Part shown: positions 34,442 through 43,823 of the stretch, piece after piece
Layout of the letters: every line of letters starts with the position of its first letter
Numbering within the stretch: the stretch's first letter is position 1
NCBI GenBank assembly: GCA_963628035.1
Contig: CAVGED010000111.1
Coordinates: forward strand, 1 to 64,000
Origin: 14-2 sp963628035
GTDB taxonomy: Bacteria > Bacillota > Clostridia > Lachnospirales > Lachnospiraceae
Length of the DNA stretch: 64,000 bases
Direction: 5' to 3'
Translations under genes and position numbers: made by a program
The notes under the pieces: model-generated
Databases searched by the model: none
The model's input: the letters and a program-made list of their open reading frames with translations, nothing else
Told to the model about the DNA's origin: nothing

Positions 34442-35440
34442 ATGAAGATTATTTTTATGGGAACCCCGGATTTCTCCGTGGGGACAATGGAAGCACTGAT
34501 TAAGGCAGGTCATGAAGTGGTGCTGGCAGTGACACAGCCGGATAAGCCCAAGGGCCGCGGAAAGGCCATGCAGTATCCTCCGGTGAAGGAGGCTGCCCTG
34601 GCACACGGTATCCCGGTCTATCAGCCCCGGCGCGTCCGTGAGCCGGAATGTGTGGAATATCTGAAAAGCTTTGCACCGGATATGATCGTGGTGGTGGCCT
34701 TCGGCCAGATCCTTCCAAAGGAGATCCTTGAACTGCCGCGTTATTGCTGTGTGAATGTGCATGCGTCCCTGCTGCCGAAGTACCGGGGTGCGGCGCCCAT
34801 CCAGTGGGCCGTTATAAACGGTGAGGCTGTGACGGGGGTTACCACCATGCGCATGGACGAGGGCATGGATACCGGCGATATGATCGCAAAGACGGAGCTT
34901 ACCCTGACCGCCGACGAGACAGGAGGAAGCCTCTTCGATCGGCTGGCTGTGGCCGGGGCAGAGCTCTGTGTAAAGACGGTGGCGGATATTGCGGCAGGAA
35001 CAGCCACTTATACGCCCCAGGATCATGCGAAGGCAACCTACACAACCATGATAAAAAAGCAGTTGGGAGAGATTGACTTCACAAAGTCAGCCATTGAGAT
35101 CGAACGTCTTATCCGTGGACTTGATCCATGGCCCAGCGCGTATACCCACCTGGGGGATAAAACATTAAAGATTTGGAAAGCCTCTGTGATAGAGCAGGAG
35201 AATGCTGAGAAACGAACGACAGACGCTGCCCAGTCGGCCGATGCAAGTGCCGAGGCGGTTACCAGTCAGCCGGGCACAGTCATAAGCGTCAGCCGGGACA
35301 GCCTCATCGTCCAGACCGGGCAGGGTGCATTGTCTCTGGAAGAAGTCCAATTGGAAGGCAAGAAACGCATGGACATCGCCTCCTTCCTCCGGGGCTGTCC
35401 GGTGGAGGTCGGAACGGTACTAAACACTCATGCCTGCTAA
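34442..35440 (+). CDS. fmt: methionyl-tRNA formyltransferase
   Basis: A 332-residue enzyme that formylates initiator Met-tRNA using 10-formyl-tetrahydrofolate. Seen are IIFMGTPDFSV, the catalytic segment VNVHASLLPKYRGAAPIQWA and the D/E-rich EGMDTGDM. The C-terminal OB-like domain (about 208-325) has a Ser/Ala-rich insert (about 256-280). The coding end overlaps a dispersed repeat: the last five or so residues (NTHAC) are read from repeat sequence, so the natural C-terminus may have been replaced by insertion. No loss of the core domain is evident. Confidence 0.96.
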   Translation: MKIIFMGTPDFSVGTMEALIKAGHEVVLAVTQPDKPKGRGKAMQYPPVKEAALAHGIPVYQPRRVREPECVEYLKSFAPDMIVVVAFGQILPKEILELPRYCCVNVHASLLPKYRGAAPIQWAVINGEAVTGVTTMRMDEGMDTGDMIAKTELTLTADETGGSLFDRLAVAGAELCVKTVADIAAGTATYTPQDHAKATYTTMIKKQLGEIDFTKSAIEIERLIRGLDPWPSAYTHLGDKTLKIWKASVIEQENAEKRTTDAAQSADASAEAVTSQPGTVISVSRDSLIVQTGQGALSLEEVQLEGKKRMDIASFLRGCPVEVGTVLNTHAC

Positions 35441-35506
35441 CACAGATACATGCTTGCGCGTGCAGGCACTCGCCGCGTCCCACCATGGAGACTGGGCTTT
35501 TATAGT
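35431..35506 (-). repeat. shortened second copy of the candidate-RNA repeat
   Basis: Read on the minus strand, this block matches both ends of the 29828-30035 element: ATAAAAGCCCAGTCTCCATG, a GGGACGCGG block and the small GC hairpin at its 5' side, then TCTGTGTTAGCAG-CATG and GTTTAGTA at its 3' side. About 125 bases of the middle are absent. It covers the fmt stop codon and the gap before the peptidase gene. Confidence 0.6.
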
Positions 35507-35529
35507 AAATGAAAAGGAGTTGATATCAT

Positions 35530-36243
35530 ATGCCATTATATTATAGTTTTTGGGATCCAACCTACGTCCTGGTCATTATCGGGGCAATCATCTGTCTGGC
35601 GGCTTCCGCCAAAGTGCAGAGTACCTTCAAGAAGTATTCCAGGGTGCGCAGCATGTCGGGAATGACAGGCGCCCAGGCGGCACAGCGTATCCTGAATGCC
35701 GCCGGGATTCACGATGTAATAATCCAGCCCATTCATGGGAACTTAACCGACCATTACGATCCGAGAAATAAGACCTTAAGTTTGTCTGACAGCGTATACG
35801 GCTCCGCCTCCGTGGCGGCGGTGGGCGTGGCAGCGCACGAGTGCGGTCATGCTATCCAGCACAGCAAGTCCTACGCGCCCCTCAGTATCCGCGGCGCGCT
35901 GGTGCCTGTGGCAAACCTGGGTTCTACCCTGGCCTGGCCGTTAATTATCATCGGACTGCTTTTTTCCAGAAACAGCGGGAGTGTACTGATCACCGCGGGG
36001 ATCATCTGCTTCTCACTGGCGGTGCTGTTTCAGCTTGTGACGCTGCCGGTGGAATTCAACGCCTCCAGACGGGCGCTGAGCATGCTGGGCGATACCGGAA
36101 TCCTGGGTAGTGATGAGATCAGGGACACCAGGAAGGTACTGTCGGCTGCGGCCTTGACTTATGTGGCAAGTGCGGCGTCGGCAATCCTCCAACTGCTGCG
36201 TCTGATCATTCTGTTCGGCGGACGGGGAAGACGAGATGACTGA
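35530..36243 (+). CDS. membrane zinc metallopeptidase, YugP type
   Basis: A 237-residue membrane protein of the Zn_peptidase_2 family (B. subtilis YugP). The zinc motif HECGH is at 103-107, followed by AIQHSKSYAPLSIR. Hydrophobic helices lie at about 8-26, 125-145, 152-175 and the C-terminus. AAAAGGAGTTG precedes ATG. It overlaps rsmB by eight bases. The substrate is unknown. Confidence 0.9.
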   Translation: MPLYYSFWDPTYVLVIIGAIICLAASAKVQSTFKKYSRVRSMSGMTGAQAAQRILNAAGIHDVIIQPIHGNLTDHYDPRNKTLSLSDSVYGSASVAAVGVAAHECGHAIQHSKSYAPLSIRGALVPVANLGSTLAWPLIIIGLLFSRNSGSVLITAGIICFSLAVLFQLVTLPVEFNASRRALSMLGDTGILGSDEIRDTRKVLSAAALTYVASAASAILQLLRLIILFGGRGRRDD

Positions 36244-37549
36244 CAAGGTGAATAGCAGAGAGCTGGTGCTTGGTGTGCTTCTCTCTGTGACCAGGGACGG
36301 GGAGTACAGCCACATTGCCCTCAAGAATACCCTGGACAAATATCAGTATCTTGAGAAGCAGGAGCGGAGCTTTCTCACCAGGGTCTGCCAGGGCACGCTG
36401 GAGAACATGATCTGGATCGATTATTGTATCAACCAGTTCTCCACGGTAAAAGTAAATAAGATGAAGCCGGTTATCCGCACCATCCTGCGCAGCAGCGTCT
36501 ATGAACTGCGGTTCATGGACAGTGTGCCGGAGAGTGCCACTGTAAATGAGGCGGTGAAGCTGGCGGAGAAGAAGGGGTTTCGGAACCTGAAGGGCTTTGT
36601 AAACGGTGTTCTTCGGAATATCAGCCGGAATCTGACGAATATAAAGCTGCCGGATCCGGCGGCGGATCTCCCCGGATATCTGTCTGTGCGCTATTCTATG
36701 CCGGAATGGATCGTGGAAGAACTGCTGGGGCAGTATGGGGCAGAGCAGACGGAGCAGATACTTGCCGCGTTTCTGACGGATATGCCAACCAGCATCCGGT
36801 TTAATCCGACCCGCATCAGCCGCGAGGAGCTGACAAAGCGTCTTACAGAGGAAGGCGCATTGGTTCGGGAGATACCAGGGATTCCATGTGGGCTTTTTAT
36901 CTCCGGTTACGATTACCTGGAGAGCCTTCCAAGCTTCCGGCAGGGGTTGTTCTATGTGCAGGATATAAGCTCTATGCAGGTGGCACTCAACTCCGGTGTA
37001 AAGGAAGGGGATCATGTGCTGGATGTCTGCGCGGCTCCCGGCGGCAAGAGCATCCATATGGCGGAGCTGCTTAACGGTACCGGGATGGTGGAAGCCAGAG
37101 ATCTGACACCGGGGAAGGTGGCGCTGATTGAGGAGAATATCGAACGTGTTGGCCTTGTGAATATACGGGCTGCCTGTGGAGATGCCAGGAAGCTTCGCCA
37201 TGAGGATGAAGAGACGGCAGATATTGTGATCGCGGATCTGCCCTGCTCCGGTCTTGGCGTCATCGGCAAGAAGGCCGATATCAAATATAAGATAACACCG
37301 CAGAAGCAAAAGGAGCTTGTCCTTTTGCAGCGTGAAATCCTAAATGTTGTATCCCGATATGTGAAGGCAGGCGGCACATTGATGTACAGCACCTGCACCA
37401 TCAACCGGGAAGAAAATGAAGAGAATGTCCGTTGGTTTTTGCAGGAGCATAAGGATTTTTATCTGGAAAATGAGAAGCTGCTGCTGCCGCGTGCCGGGTG
37501 GCAGGACGGATTCTACCTTGCCCGGATCAAGAAGGAGGAGCATGAATAA
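36236..37549 (+). CDS. rsmB: 16S rRNA (cytosine-967 C5)-methyltransferase
   Basis: A 437-residue enzyme methylating 16S rRNA C967 with S-adenosylmethionine. The N-terminal NusB-like domain (about 1-140) has RELVLGVLLSVTRDGEYSH and SVPESATVNEAVKLA. The methyltransferase domain has VCAAPGGKSIHMAE (SAM site) and the two catalytic Cys in DLPCSGLGV and STCTINREENE. It overlaps its neighbours by eight bases at both ends, within the housekeeping operon. Confidence 0.95.
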   Translation: MTDKVNSRELVLGVLLSVTRDGEYSHIALKNTLDKYQYLEKQERSFLTRVCQGTLENMIWIDYCINQFSTVKVNKMKPVIRTILRSSVYELRFMDSVPESATVNEAVKLAEKKGFRNLKGFVNGVLRNISRNLTNIKLPDPAADLPGYLSVRYSMPEWIVEELLGQYGAEQTEQILAAFLTDMPTSIRFNPTRISREELTKRLTEEGALVREIPGIPCGLFISGYDYLESLPSFRQGLFYVQDISSMQVALNSGVKEGDHVLDVCAAPGGKSIHMAELLNGTGMVEARDLTPGKVALIEENIERVGLVNIRAACGDARKLRHEDEETADIVIADLPCSGLGVIGKKADIKYKITPQKQKELVLLQREILNVVSRYVKAGGTLMYSTCTINREENEENVRWFLQEHKDFYLENEKLLLPRAGWQDGFYLARIKKEEHE

Positions 37550-38576
37550 GACAGATATCAAGTCTATGGATCAGGAGGAACTGAAGGGACTTTTGAGCGC
37601 TATGGGAGAGAAGCCCTTTCGGAGCAGACAGATCTACACCTGGCTGCACCAGCGGCTGGTCACCTCATTTGCGGAGATGACAGACCTCTCCAAAGAACTT
37701 CGGGAGAAGCTTGCCGGGACTTGTGAGATTACGGCGCTGGAGCAGAAGAAACTGCAGATTTCAGCCATTGACGGTACAAGAAAGTACCTGTTTGCACTGG
37801 CGGACGGGAATATGATCGAAAGTGTTCTCATGCGCTATAAGCATGGAAACAGCGTCTGTATCTCCTCGCAGGCCGGCTGCCGCATGGGCTGTAGGTTCTG
37901 TGCCTCCACCCTGGACGGACTGGTGCGTAGCCTGACACCCGGAGAGATGCTGGACCAGATCTACCGGATTCAGGCAGAGACGGGGGAGCGCGTCTCTAAC
38001 GTGGTGGTGATGGGAACCGGAGAGCCGTTGGACAATTATGACAACCTGCTGAAATTCATCCATATGCTCTCCGATGAGGGCGGATTACATATCAGTCAGA
38101 GAAATATTACAGTTTCGACTTGCGGAATTGTGCCAAATATGAGAAAATTAGCAGAAGAGAAGCTTCAGATCACATTGGCATTGTCACTGCATGCCCCGAA
38201 CCAGGAGAAGCGGCGGGAGCTGATGCCGGTGGCGAATAAGTATGAGATCCATGAAGTTATCGAGGCTTGCCGTTATTACTTTGAGCAGACCGGGCGCAGG
38301 ATCACCTTCGAATATGCCCTGGTAGGCGGCGAGAATGACAGCGAGCAGGACGCAAGGGAACTGGCCGGGCTTGTCCGGGATATGAACTGCCACATCAATC
38401 TGATCCCCGTGAACCCCATAAAAGAGCGGGATTTTGTGCAGTCAGAGCCGGAAATTATCCAAAAATTTAAAAATAGGGTTGAAAAATACGGGATAAATGT
38501 TACTATAAGAAGAGAAATGGGTCGTGATATTGACGGGGCCTGTGGACAGTTACGAAAGCGTTATTCGGAAAGGTAG
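37542..38576 (+). CDS. rlmN: dual-specificity 23S rRNA/tRNA adenine-C2 methyltransferase
   Basis: A 344-residue radical SAM enzyme that methylates A2503 of 23S rRNA and A37 of some tRNAs. The cluster-binding motif is CRMGCRFC. The conserved VVMGTGEPLDNYDN, LALSLHAP and INLIPVNPI are present, as is the Cys near the end (DIDGACGQLR). ATG 37542 follows AAGGAGGAG; the frame is open further upstream inside rsmB, but that part is out of family. Confidence 0.96.
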   Translation: MNKTDIKSMDQEELKGLLSAMGEKPFRSRQIYTWLHQRLVTSFAEMTDLSKELREKLAGTCEITALEQKKLQISAIDGTRKYLFALADGNMIESVLMRYKHGNSVCISSQAGCRMGCRFCASTLDGLVRSLTPGEMLDQIYRIQAETGERVSNVVVMGTGEPLDNYDNLLKFIHMLSDEGGLHISQRNITVSTCGIVPNMRKLAEEKLQITLALSLHAPNQEKRRELMPVANKYEIHEVIEACRYYFEQTGRRITFEYALVGGENDSEQDARELAGLVRDMNCHINLIPVNPIKERDFVQSEPEIIQKFKNRVEKYGINVTIRREMGRDIDGACGQLRKRYSER

Positions 38577-38586
38577 GCGATAACAG

Positions 38587-39330
38587 ATGAGAACTTTTTC
38601 CATGACAGACAAAGGAAGAACACGTGATATGAACCAGGATTACGTGTTCACCTCTGAGACGCCTGTGGGAAATCTGCCGAACCTGTTTATTGTTGCCGAT
38701 GGCATGGGCGGTCATAATGCGGGCGATTACGCCTCCCGGTATGCAGTAGAGATCATGGTCCAGACGATTCGGGAATGTAAGAAGGAGGAGCCGGCAGCAA
38801 TCTTTGCCCAGGCGGTGGAAGTGGCGAATCAGAAGCTTCTTGAGAAGGCGGCGGAAGATATTCACCTGTCGGGCATGGGAACTACGGCAGTGCTGGCCAG
38901 TGTCTATAGGGACTGCCTGTGGACGGCCAATGTGGGGGACAGCAGGCTGTATGTGTTAAGCGACGGCATCCGGCAGGTGACCAGGGATCATTCTCTGGTA
39001 GAGGAGATGGTTCGCCTGGGCGAGCTTGAGAAGGAAGAAGCCAGAGTGCATCCAGACAAAAATATCATAACCAGAGCCATCGGCGCTGCCGACGAGGTGG
39101 ACGCGGATATTTTTGAGGTGGATATCGGGGATAAGGACGAGATCCTGATGTGCTCGGACGGGCTGACCAATATGATCGAGGATGAACAGATCTTAGAGAT
39201 CGTAAAGGGGCAGAAGACCATTGAAGAGAAGGTAGAAAAGCTGGTGGAGACAGCCAATCATAACGGCGGAAAGGATAATATCACGGTGATCGTGATAGAA
39301 CCATTTCAAGGTGAGGTGACGACATGTTAG
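38587..39330 (+). CDS. stp: PP2C-family Ser/Thr protein phosphatase
   Basis: A 247-residue cytoplasmic phosphatase that reverses phosphorylation by the adjacent PrkC-type kinase. Metal-site motifs are seen in order: TRDMNQD, VADGMGGHNAG, SGMGTTAV, NVGDSRLYVL, LMCSDGLTNM and GGKDNITVIV. It overlaps the kinase gene by seven bases, the usual arrangement (prpC/prkC of B. subtilis). Confidence 0.95.
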   Translation: MRTFSMTDKGRTRDMNQDYVFTSETPVGNLPNLFIVADGMGGHNAGDYASRYAVEIMVQTIRECKKEEPAAIFAQAVEVANQKLLEKAAEDIHLSGMGTTAVLASVYRDCLWTANVGDSRLYVLSDGIRQVTRDHSLVEEMVRLGELEKEEARVHPDKNIITRAIGAADEVDADIFEVDIGDKDEILMCSDGLTNMIEDEQILEIVKGQKTIEEKVEKLVETANHNGGKDNITVIVIEPFQGEVTTC

Positions 39331-41408
39331 CAGAAGGAATGTTTATAGCAGACAGGTATGAGATTGTTGAAAAGATCGGTTCAGGCGGAATGTCTGACGT
39401 GTACAAGGCAAAGGATCATGTGCTGGGAAGATTCGTAGCCATCAAGGTGCTGAAGAAGGAATTCTCAGAGGATGTGAACTTCGTGACGAAGTTCCGCACC
39501 GAGGCGCAGTCCGCAGCACGTCTGGAACATCCCAACATTGTAAATATCTATGATGTTGGAAGCGAGTACGGCATGTACTATATCGTGATGGAGTATGTGG
39601 AAGGAATCACATTGAAGTCCTATATCGAGAAGAAGGGACGGCTTTCCTACAAGGAGGCGGTCAGCATTGCCATACAGGTGGGCCGGGGCATTGAGGCAGC
39701 CCACAACAAGCACATCGTGCACCGGGACATCAAGCCCCAGAACATCATTATCTCCACAGATGGAAAGGTGAAGGTGACAGACTTCGGTATCGCCCGTGCT
39801 GCCAACAACAACACCATTCACGCGGATGTGATGGGATCTGTGCATTATACTTCCCCGGAGCAGGCCAGAAACGGCTTTGTGGATGGCAAGAGTGACATCT
39901 ACTCTCTGGGTATCGTTATGTACGAGATGGTGACCGGCAGGGTACCCTTTGACGGAGACAGCACGGTGGCCATCGCGATCCAGCATCTGCAGGATGAGAT
40001 GACACCGCCCAGCGCCTATGCACCGGATCTGCCCATCAGCATGGAGAAGATCATTTTAAAATGTACCCAGAAGAACCCGGATCGTCGCTATGAGAGCATC
40101 AGCGACCTGCTGGTGGATCTGAAGAAGGTGCTGATCAGCCCAGATGAGGATTTTGTTATCATTGCACCTGTCGGGCAGGATAAGACCAGAATCATCCAGA
40201 AGGAGGACGTTGCGGCCATCCAGCAGGAGACCGGGAAGGCCTATTACGGCGATGACGAGGATCCGGAGGATGGCAACGAGGATGACGATGAGGATGGTGA
40301 CGAGGATGACGATGAGGATGGCGGCTTTTTGAATCCCAAGATGGAGAAGGCCGTTACCATCATGGGTATTGTGGCTGCCGTTATTATCGTGGCAATCATC
40401 GTGGTGATCATCGGAAGTGTCAGCGGCCTGTTCAAGTTTGGCGGCAATTCAAATAAGAATCCGAATAATACGACACAGGAAACTCCGAATACTAACGAGG
40501 ATGAACCTATTAAGATGATCAAGGTGATCGGCATGACCGAGAAGGAAGCGCGTGATGCCCTGAATAAGCTTGGTCTTGGTTTGAAGGTAAATGGAAGCGT
40601 TGCCTCGGATGATGTGGAGAAAAACCAGATTGCCACACAGAGTATCGAAGAGGGCAAGGAAGTCGAGAAGAATACCACCGTTTATGTCGAGATCTGCAGC
40701 GGACCGGGCGATGTTGAGGTGCCGTCAGTGACCGGACTTACGGAGGATCAGGCAGAGAAGAAGATCAAGGATAAGGGCTTTGAGGCAGTTCGCGATTATG
40801 CTTACAGTGACACCGTGCCGGAGGGACAGGTGGTTTCCCAGTCACCGGAAGCGGGCAAGAAGGCCAAGAAGGGCGACAAGATTACTTATTATCTCAGCCG
40901 CGGCGTGGAGACAGTGAAGGTTCCGGATGTTACCAACAAGTCGGAAGAGGATGCCAAGAAGGAGCTGGAGAAGGCCGGATTTACCGTGCCGGAGGTTACC
41001 AGCGAGTATAACGATACGATTCCGGAGGGCTATGTCATCCGCCAGACCAACAGCGGGGAATATAAGGCCAAGGGGACATCGATCTTCCTGGTAATAAGCC
41101 TTGGAAAGCAGAAGACGTACTATTCCTATAGCGTAACGGTTACGCCAACGATCAGTGGAGATATTCCGTCGGATATCGATATCAAGGACGTTGTGATCAA
41201 AAAAGCCGGAGGAAGCAGCGAGAAGCTTCAGGTGAACTGGAGCTACCAGAAGAGAGGAAATTCCTTTGTTATAAAAGTATCCGATATTGAAGGTGTTGAT
41301 CGCGGAACGATAACGATCATATGGAAGGGTACATCGTCAAGTGGCTCAACAGAGGAGATAACAGATGAGTATTATAATGAGTATTCTGTTTATTTCCAAA
41401 AGCAGTAA
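39324..41408 (+). CDS. prkC: PASTA-domain Ser/Thr protein kinase
   Basis: A 694-residue membrane kinase sensing peptidoglycan fragments. The kinase domain (about 10-270) has GSGGMSDVYKA, the VAIKVLK lysine, HRDIKPQN and DFGIARA. Residues about 309-334 are an almost pure Asp/Glu/Gly run coded by short DNA repeats (GAGGATGACGATGAGGATG). A single membrane helix follows (about 345-367), then three extracellular PASTA modules (about 395-465, 466-530, 531-600) and a beta-rich tail with Ser/Thr. The acidic juxtamembrane run is unusual. The partner phosphatase is encoded directly upstream and rsgA directly downstream. Confidence 0.95.
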   Translation: MLAEGMFIADRYEIVEKIGSGGMSDVYKAKDHVLGRFVAIKVLKKEFSEDVNFVTKFRTEAQSAARLEHPNIVNIYDVGSEYGMYYIVMEYVEGITLKSYIEKKGRLSYKEAVSIAIQVGRGIEAAHNKHIVHRDIKPQNIIISTDGKVKVTDFGIARAANNNTIHADVMGSVHYTSPEQARNGFVDGKSDIYSLGIVMYEMVTGRVPFDGDSTVAIAIQHLQDEMTPPSAYAPDLPISMEKIILKCTQKNPDRRYESISDLLVDLKKVLISPDEDFVIIAPVGQDKTRIIQKEDVAAIQQETGKAYYGDDEDPEDGNEDDDEDGDEDDDEDGGFLNPKMEKAVTIMGIVAAVIIVAIIVVIIGSVSGLFKFGGNSNKNPNNTTQETPNTNEDEPIKMIKVIGMTEKEARDALNKLGLGLKVNGSVASDDVEKNQIATQSIEEGKEVEKNTTVYVEICSGPGDVEVPSVTGLTEDQAEKKIKDKGFEAVRDYAYSDTVPEGQVVSQSPEAGKKAKKGDKITYYLSRGVETVKVPDVTNKSEEDAKKELEKAGFTVPEVTSEYNDTIPEGYVIRQTNSGEYKAKGTSIFLVISLGKQKTYYSYSVTVTPTISGDIPSDIDIKDVVIKKAGGSSEKLQVNWSYQKRGNSFVIKVSDIEGVDRGTITIIWKGTSSSGSTEEITDEYYNEYSVYFQKQ

Positions 41409-41419
41409 GTCACACCACA

Positions 41420-42337
41420 ATGCAGAAAGAACACAGCAGAATGCAGGACAATAACAATATATTGCATGGAAAGATCGTCAAGGGGATCGCGGGCTTCTAT
41501 TACGTCCACGTCCCCGGCGACGGTGTGTTTGAATGCAAGGCCAAGGGGATCTTCCGCAAGGATAAGGTCAAGCCGCTGGTGGGCGACGATGTGGAGCTTA
41601 CGGTACTGGATCCGGAAGCAAGAACCGGGAATATCGCTAAGATACAGGAGCGGAGCAGCCAGTTGATCCGGCCGGCGGTGGCAAATATCGATCAGGCACT
41701 TGTAATCTTTGCCGCGGTCAGTCCGAAGCCCAATTTCAATCTCCTGGACAAGTTTCTTGTTATGATGGAGGCGCAGCAGATCGATACCATTATCTGCTTC
41801 AACAAGCAGGATCTCGCATCGGAGGAGGAACTTCGTGAACTTTCCGACCGCTATGGCAAGTGCGGAAGCAGCGTATTTTTCACCAGCGCGAAGGAAGGGC
41901 TTGGCATGGAGCGGCTGGAGGAGCAGTTGGCGAATAAGACCACTGCGGTGGCCGGACCATCCGGCGTAGGAAAGTCATCTCTTATCAATCGGCTGCAGTC
42001 CGATGTGGAGATGGAGACGGGAGCCATCAGCGAGAAGATTGAGCGCGGCAGACATACTACACGCCATTCCCAACTGATCTATATCCGGGAAAAGACGTAT
42101 ATCATGGATACGCCGGGCTTCACCTCCCTCTACCTGGATATCCCAAAGGAGGAATTGCAGGAATATTTTTATGAGTTCGCACCCTATGAGCAGAAGTGCC
42201 GTTTTCAGGGATGCAGCCATATCCATGAGCCGGACTGCGGTGTGAAGGAGGCTCTGGCCCAGGGAGAGATTCCGGCCGGACGCTATGAGAATTATGTTTC
42301 GATTTACCAAGAATTAAAAGAGATCAAGAGGTATTGA
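41420..42337 (+). CDS. rsgA: ribosome small-subunit-dependent GTPase A
   Basis: A 305-residue circularly permuted GTPase that assists late 30S maturation. An OB fold (about 10-75) precedes the permuted motifs: FNKQDL (G4), TSAKEG (G5), GPSGVGKSSL (G1), then RHTTRH and DTPGF (G3). The C-terminal zinc knuckle is CRFQGCSHIHEPDC. A second in-frame ATG at 41441 is possible; neither has a strong ribosome site. Confidence 0.95.
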   Translation: MQKEHSRMQDNNNILHGKIVKGIAGFYYVHVPGDGVFECKAKGIFRKDKVKPLVGDDVELTVLDPEARTGNIAKIQERSSQLIRPAVANIDQALVIFAAVSPKPNFNLLDKFLVMMEAQQIDTIICFNKQDLASEEELRELSDRYGKCGSSVFFTSAKEGLGMERLEEQLANKTTAVAGPSGVGKSSLINRLQSDVEMETGAISEKIERGRHTTRHSQLIYIREKTYIMDTPGFTSLYLDIPKEELQEYFYEFAPYEQKCRFQGCSHIHEPDCGVKEALAQGEIPAGRYENYVSIYQELKEIKRY

Positions 42338-42341
42338 CATT

Positions 42342-42998
42342 ATGAATTATTATCTGGCGCCCTCTATACTGTCGGCAGATTTCGCCCGGCTGGGAGAGCA
42401 GGTGCAGCTTATCGACCGGGCCGGTGCCCAATATGTGCATATCGATGTGATGGACGGGCAGTTTGTGCCCAGCATCAGCTTCGGATTTCCCATCATCTCA
42501 TCCATCCGTCCGGTGAGCAGCCGTGTGTTTGATGTGCATCTGATGATCGACGAGCCGGTACGCTATGTGAAGGAATTTGCGAAGGCCGGAGCGGATATTA
42601 TAACCGTGCATGCGGAGGCATGCATGCACCTGGACCGGACGGTGGCGGCGATCAAGGAGCAGGGAAAGAAGGCGGCGGTGGCGTTGAATCCGGCTACGGA
42701 CTTAAGCTGTCTGTCCTATCTTCTTCCAGAGCTCGATATGGTGCTCCTTATGACAGTAAATCCGGGCTTTGGCGGTCAGAAGTTCATTCCCTACTGTATG
42801 GACAAGATCCGGGATCTGCGCAGCCTGGCCGATCGCCGTGGGTTAGCGCTTGATATTGAGGTGGATGGCGGCATCAACCTTCAGAATGTCCGTGAGGTGA
42901 CAGCGGCCGGTGCGAATGTTATCGTTGCGGGAAGTGCAGTGTTTGGCGGCGATGTGGAAGCGAACGTGAAGGGCTTCCTGGAGAATATGAGAAAATGA
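42342..42998 (+). CDS. rpe: ribulose-phosphate 3-epimerase
   Basis: A 218-residue TIM-barrel enzyme of the pentose phosphate pathway, interconverting ribulose-5-phosphate and xylulose-5-phosphate. Motifs APSILSADFARLG, HIDVMDGQFVPSISFG, VHLMID, MTVNPGFGGQKF and EVDGGIN are all present. It starts four bases after rsgA and overlaps the thiamine kinase gene by four bases. Confidence 0.97.
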   Translation: MNYYLAPSILSADFARLGEQVQLIDRAGAQYVHIDVMDGQFVPSISFGFPIISSIRPVSSRVFDVHLMIDEPVRYVKEFAKAGADIITVHAEACMHLDRTVAAIKEQGKKAAVALNPATDLSCLSYLLPELDMVLLMTVNPGFGGQKFIPYCMDKIRDLRSLADRRGLALDIEVDGGINLQNVREVTAAGANVIVAGSAVFGGDVEANVKGFLENMRK

Positions 42999-43792
42999 GA
43001 GCATTGCTTATATCAGGTGGATTTGTCGATGATGAATTCACCTTAAATTATATCAAACAGGAAATTTATGATGTGGTTTTTGCTGTGGATCGTGGGCTTG
43101 GCTTTTTTGCCCGGACCGGACTTCGGCCGGATTATATCGTAGGAGACTTCGATTCGGTGGAGAAGTCGGTTCTGGAGGAGTATTGGCCGGAGGATGAGTC
43201 GAAGGAGAAACGTCTGGATCATAAGGAGAGAGCCCCGGAGGAGGTTTGCCAGGAACCGCCGGAGGATGAACCCAAGGAGAATTGGCTGAATCATAAAGGG
43301 AAAGCCCCGAAAGTAGTTCGCCTAAACCCGGAGAAGGATGACACAGACACCGGACATGCCATCCAGATGGCGCTGGATATGGGCTGTGACAGCATTCATA
43401 TATTGGGCGCTACAGGCACCAGGCTGGATCATGTGCTGGGCAACCTGCAGCTTCTGGGACTGGCTTTACAGCGGCAGGTGGAGTGCTTTATAGTAGATCC
43501 ATGGAACCGGATCCGGCTCATTGACCGTAAGACGGTGGAACCGGGTGGCCTGATCCTAAGGCGCAGCGAACAGTTCGGAAAATATGTTTCCTTGATCCCA
43601 TACACGCCCAGGGTTACCGGACTGACGCTGACGGGCTTTAAATATCCGTTGGAGCGCCATACCATGGGAAGCTTCTATCTTGCGGATGCAGCGCCGATAA
43701 GCGGTGTCAGCAATGAGATTACAGAGGATGAGGCCAGGATTACACTGGATGACGGGATCCTGGTGTTAGTGGAATCAAGGGATGAAAAATAG
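42995..43792 (+). CDS. thiamine pyrophosphokinase with a tandem 24-residue duplication
   Basis: Converts thiamine to thiamine diphosphate. Core motifs are AVDRGLGFFARTGLRPDYIVGDFDSV, PEKDDTDT and GATGTRLDHVLGNLQLL; a substrate-binding SLIPYTP segment is near the end. At 265 residues it is about 50 longer than usual. The surplus is a charged insert between the DFDSV and EKDDTDT motifs made of two 24-residue units (about 65-88 and 89-112) coded by a tandem 72-bp repeat at 43187-43258 and 43259-43330. Confidence 0.92.
   Translation: MRALLISGGFVDDEFTLNYIKQEIYDVVFAVDRGLGFFARTGLRPDYIVGDFDSVEKSVLEEYWPEDESKEKRLDHKERAPEEVCQEPPEDEPKENWLNHKGKAPKVVRLNPEKDDTDTGHAIQMALDMGCDSIHILGATGTRLDHVLGNLQLLGLALQRQVECFIVDPWNRIRLIDRKTVEPGGLILRRSEQFGKYVSLIPYTPRVTGLTLTGFKYPLERHTMGSFYLADAAPISGVSNEITEDEARITLDDGILVLVESRDEK
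43187..43330 (+). repeat. tandem 72-bp duplication inside the thiamine pyrophosphokinase gene
   Basis: Two in-frame 72-base units, both starting CCGGAGGATGA and containing AAGGAGAA, ATCATAA and AGCCCCG in register, have diverged at scattered positions. They code for the repeated pattern PEDE-KE---L-HK--AP. Confidence 0.8.
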
Positions 43793-43823
43793 AAAGAGAA
43801 GAAAGGATAGGTAGGTGACGATT

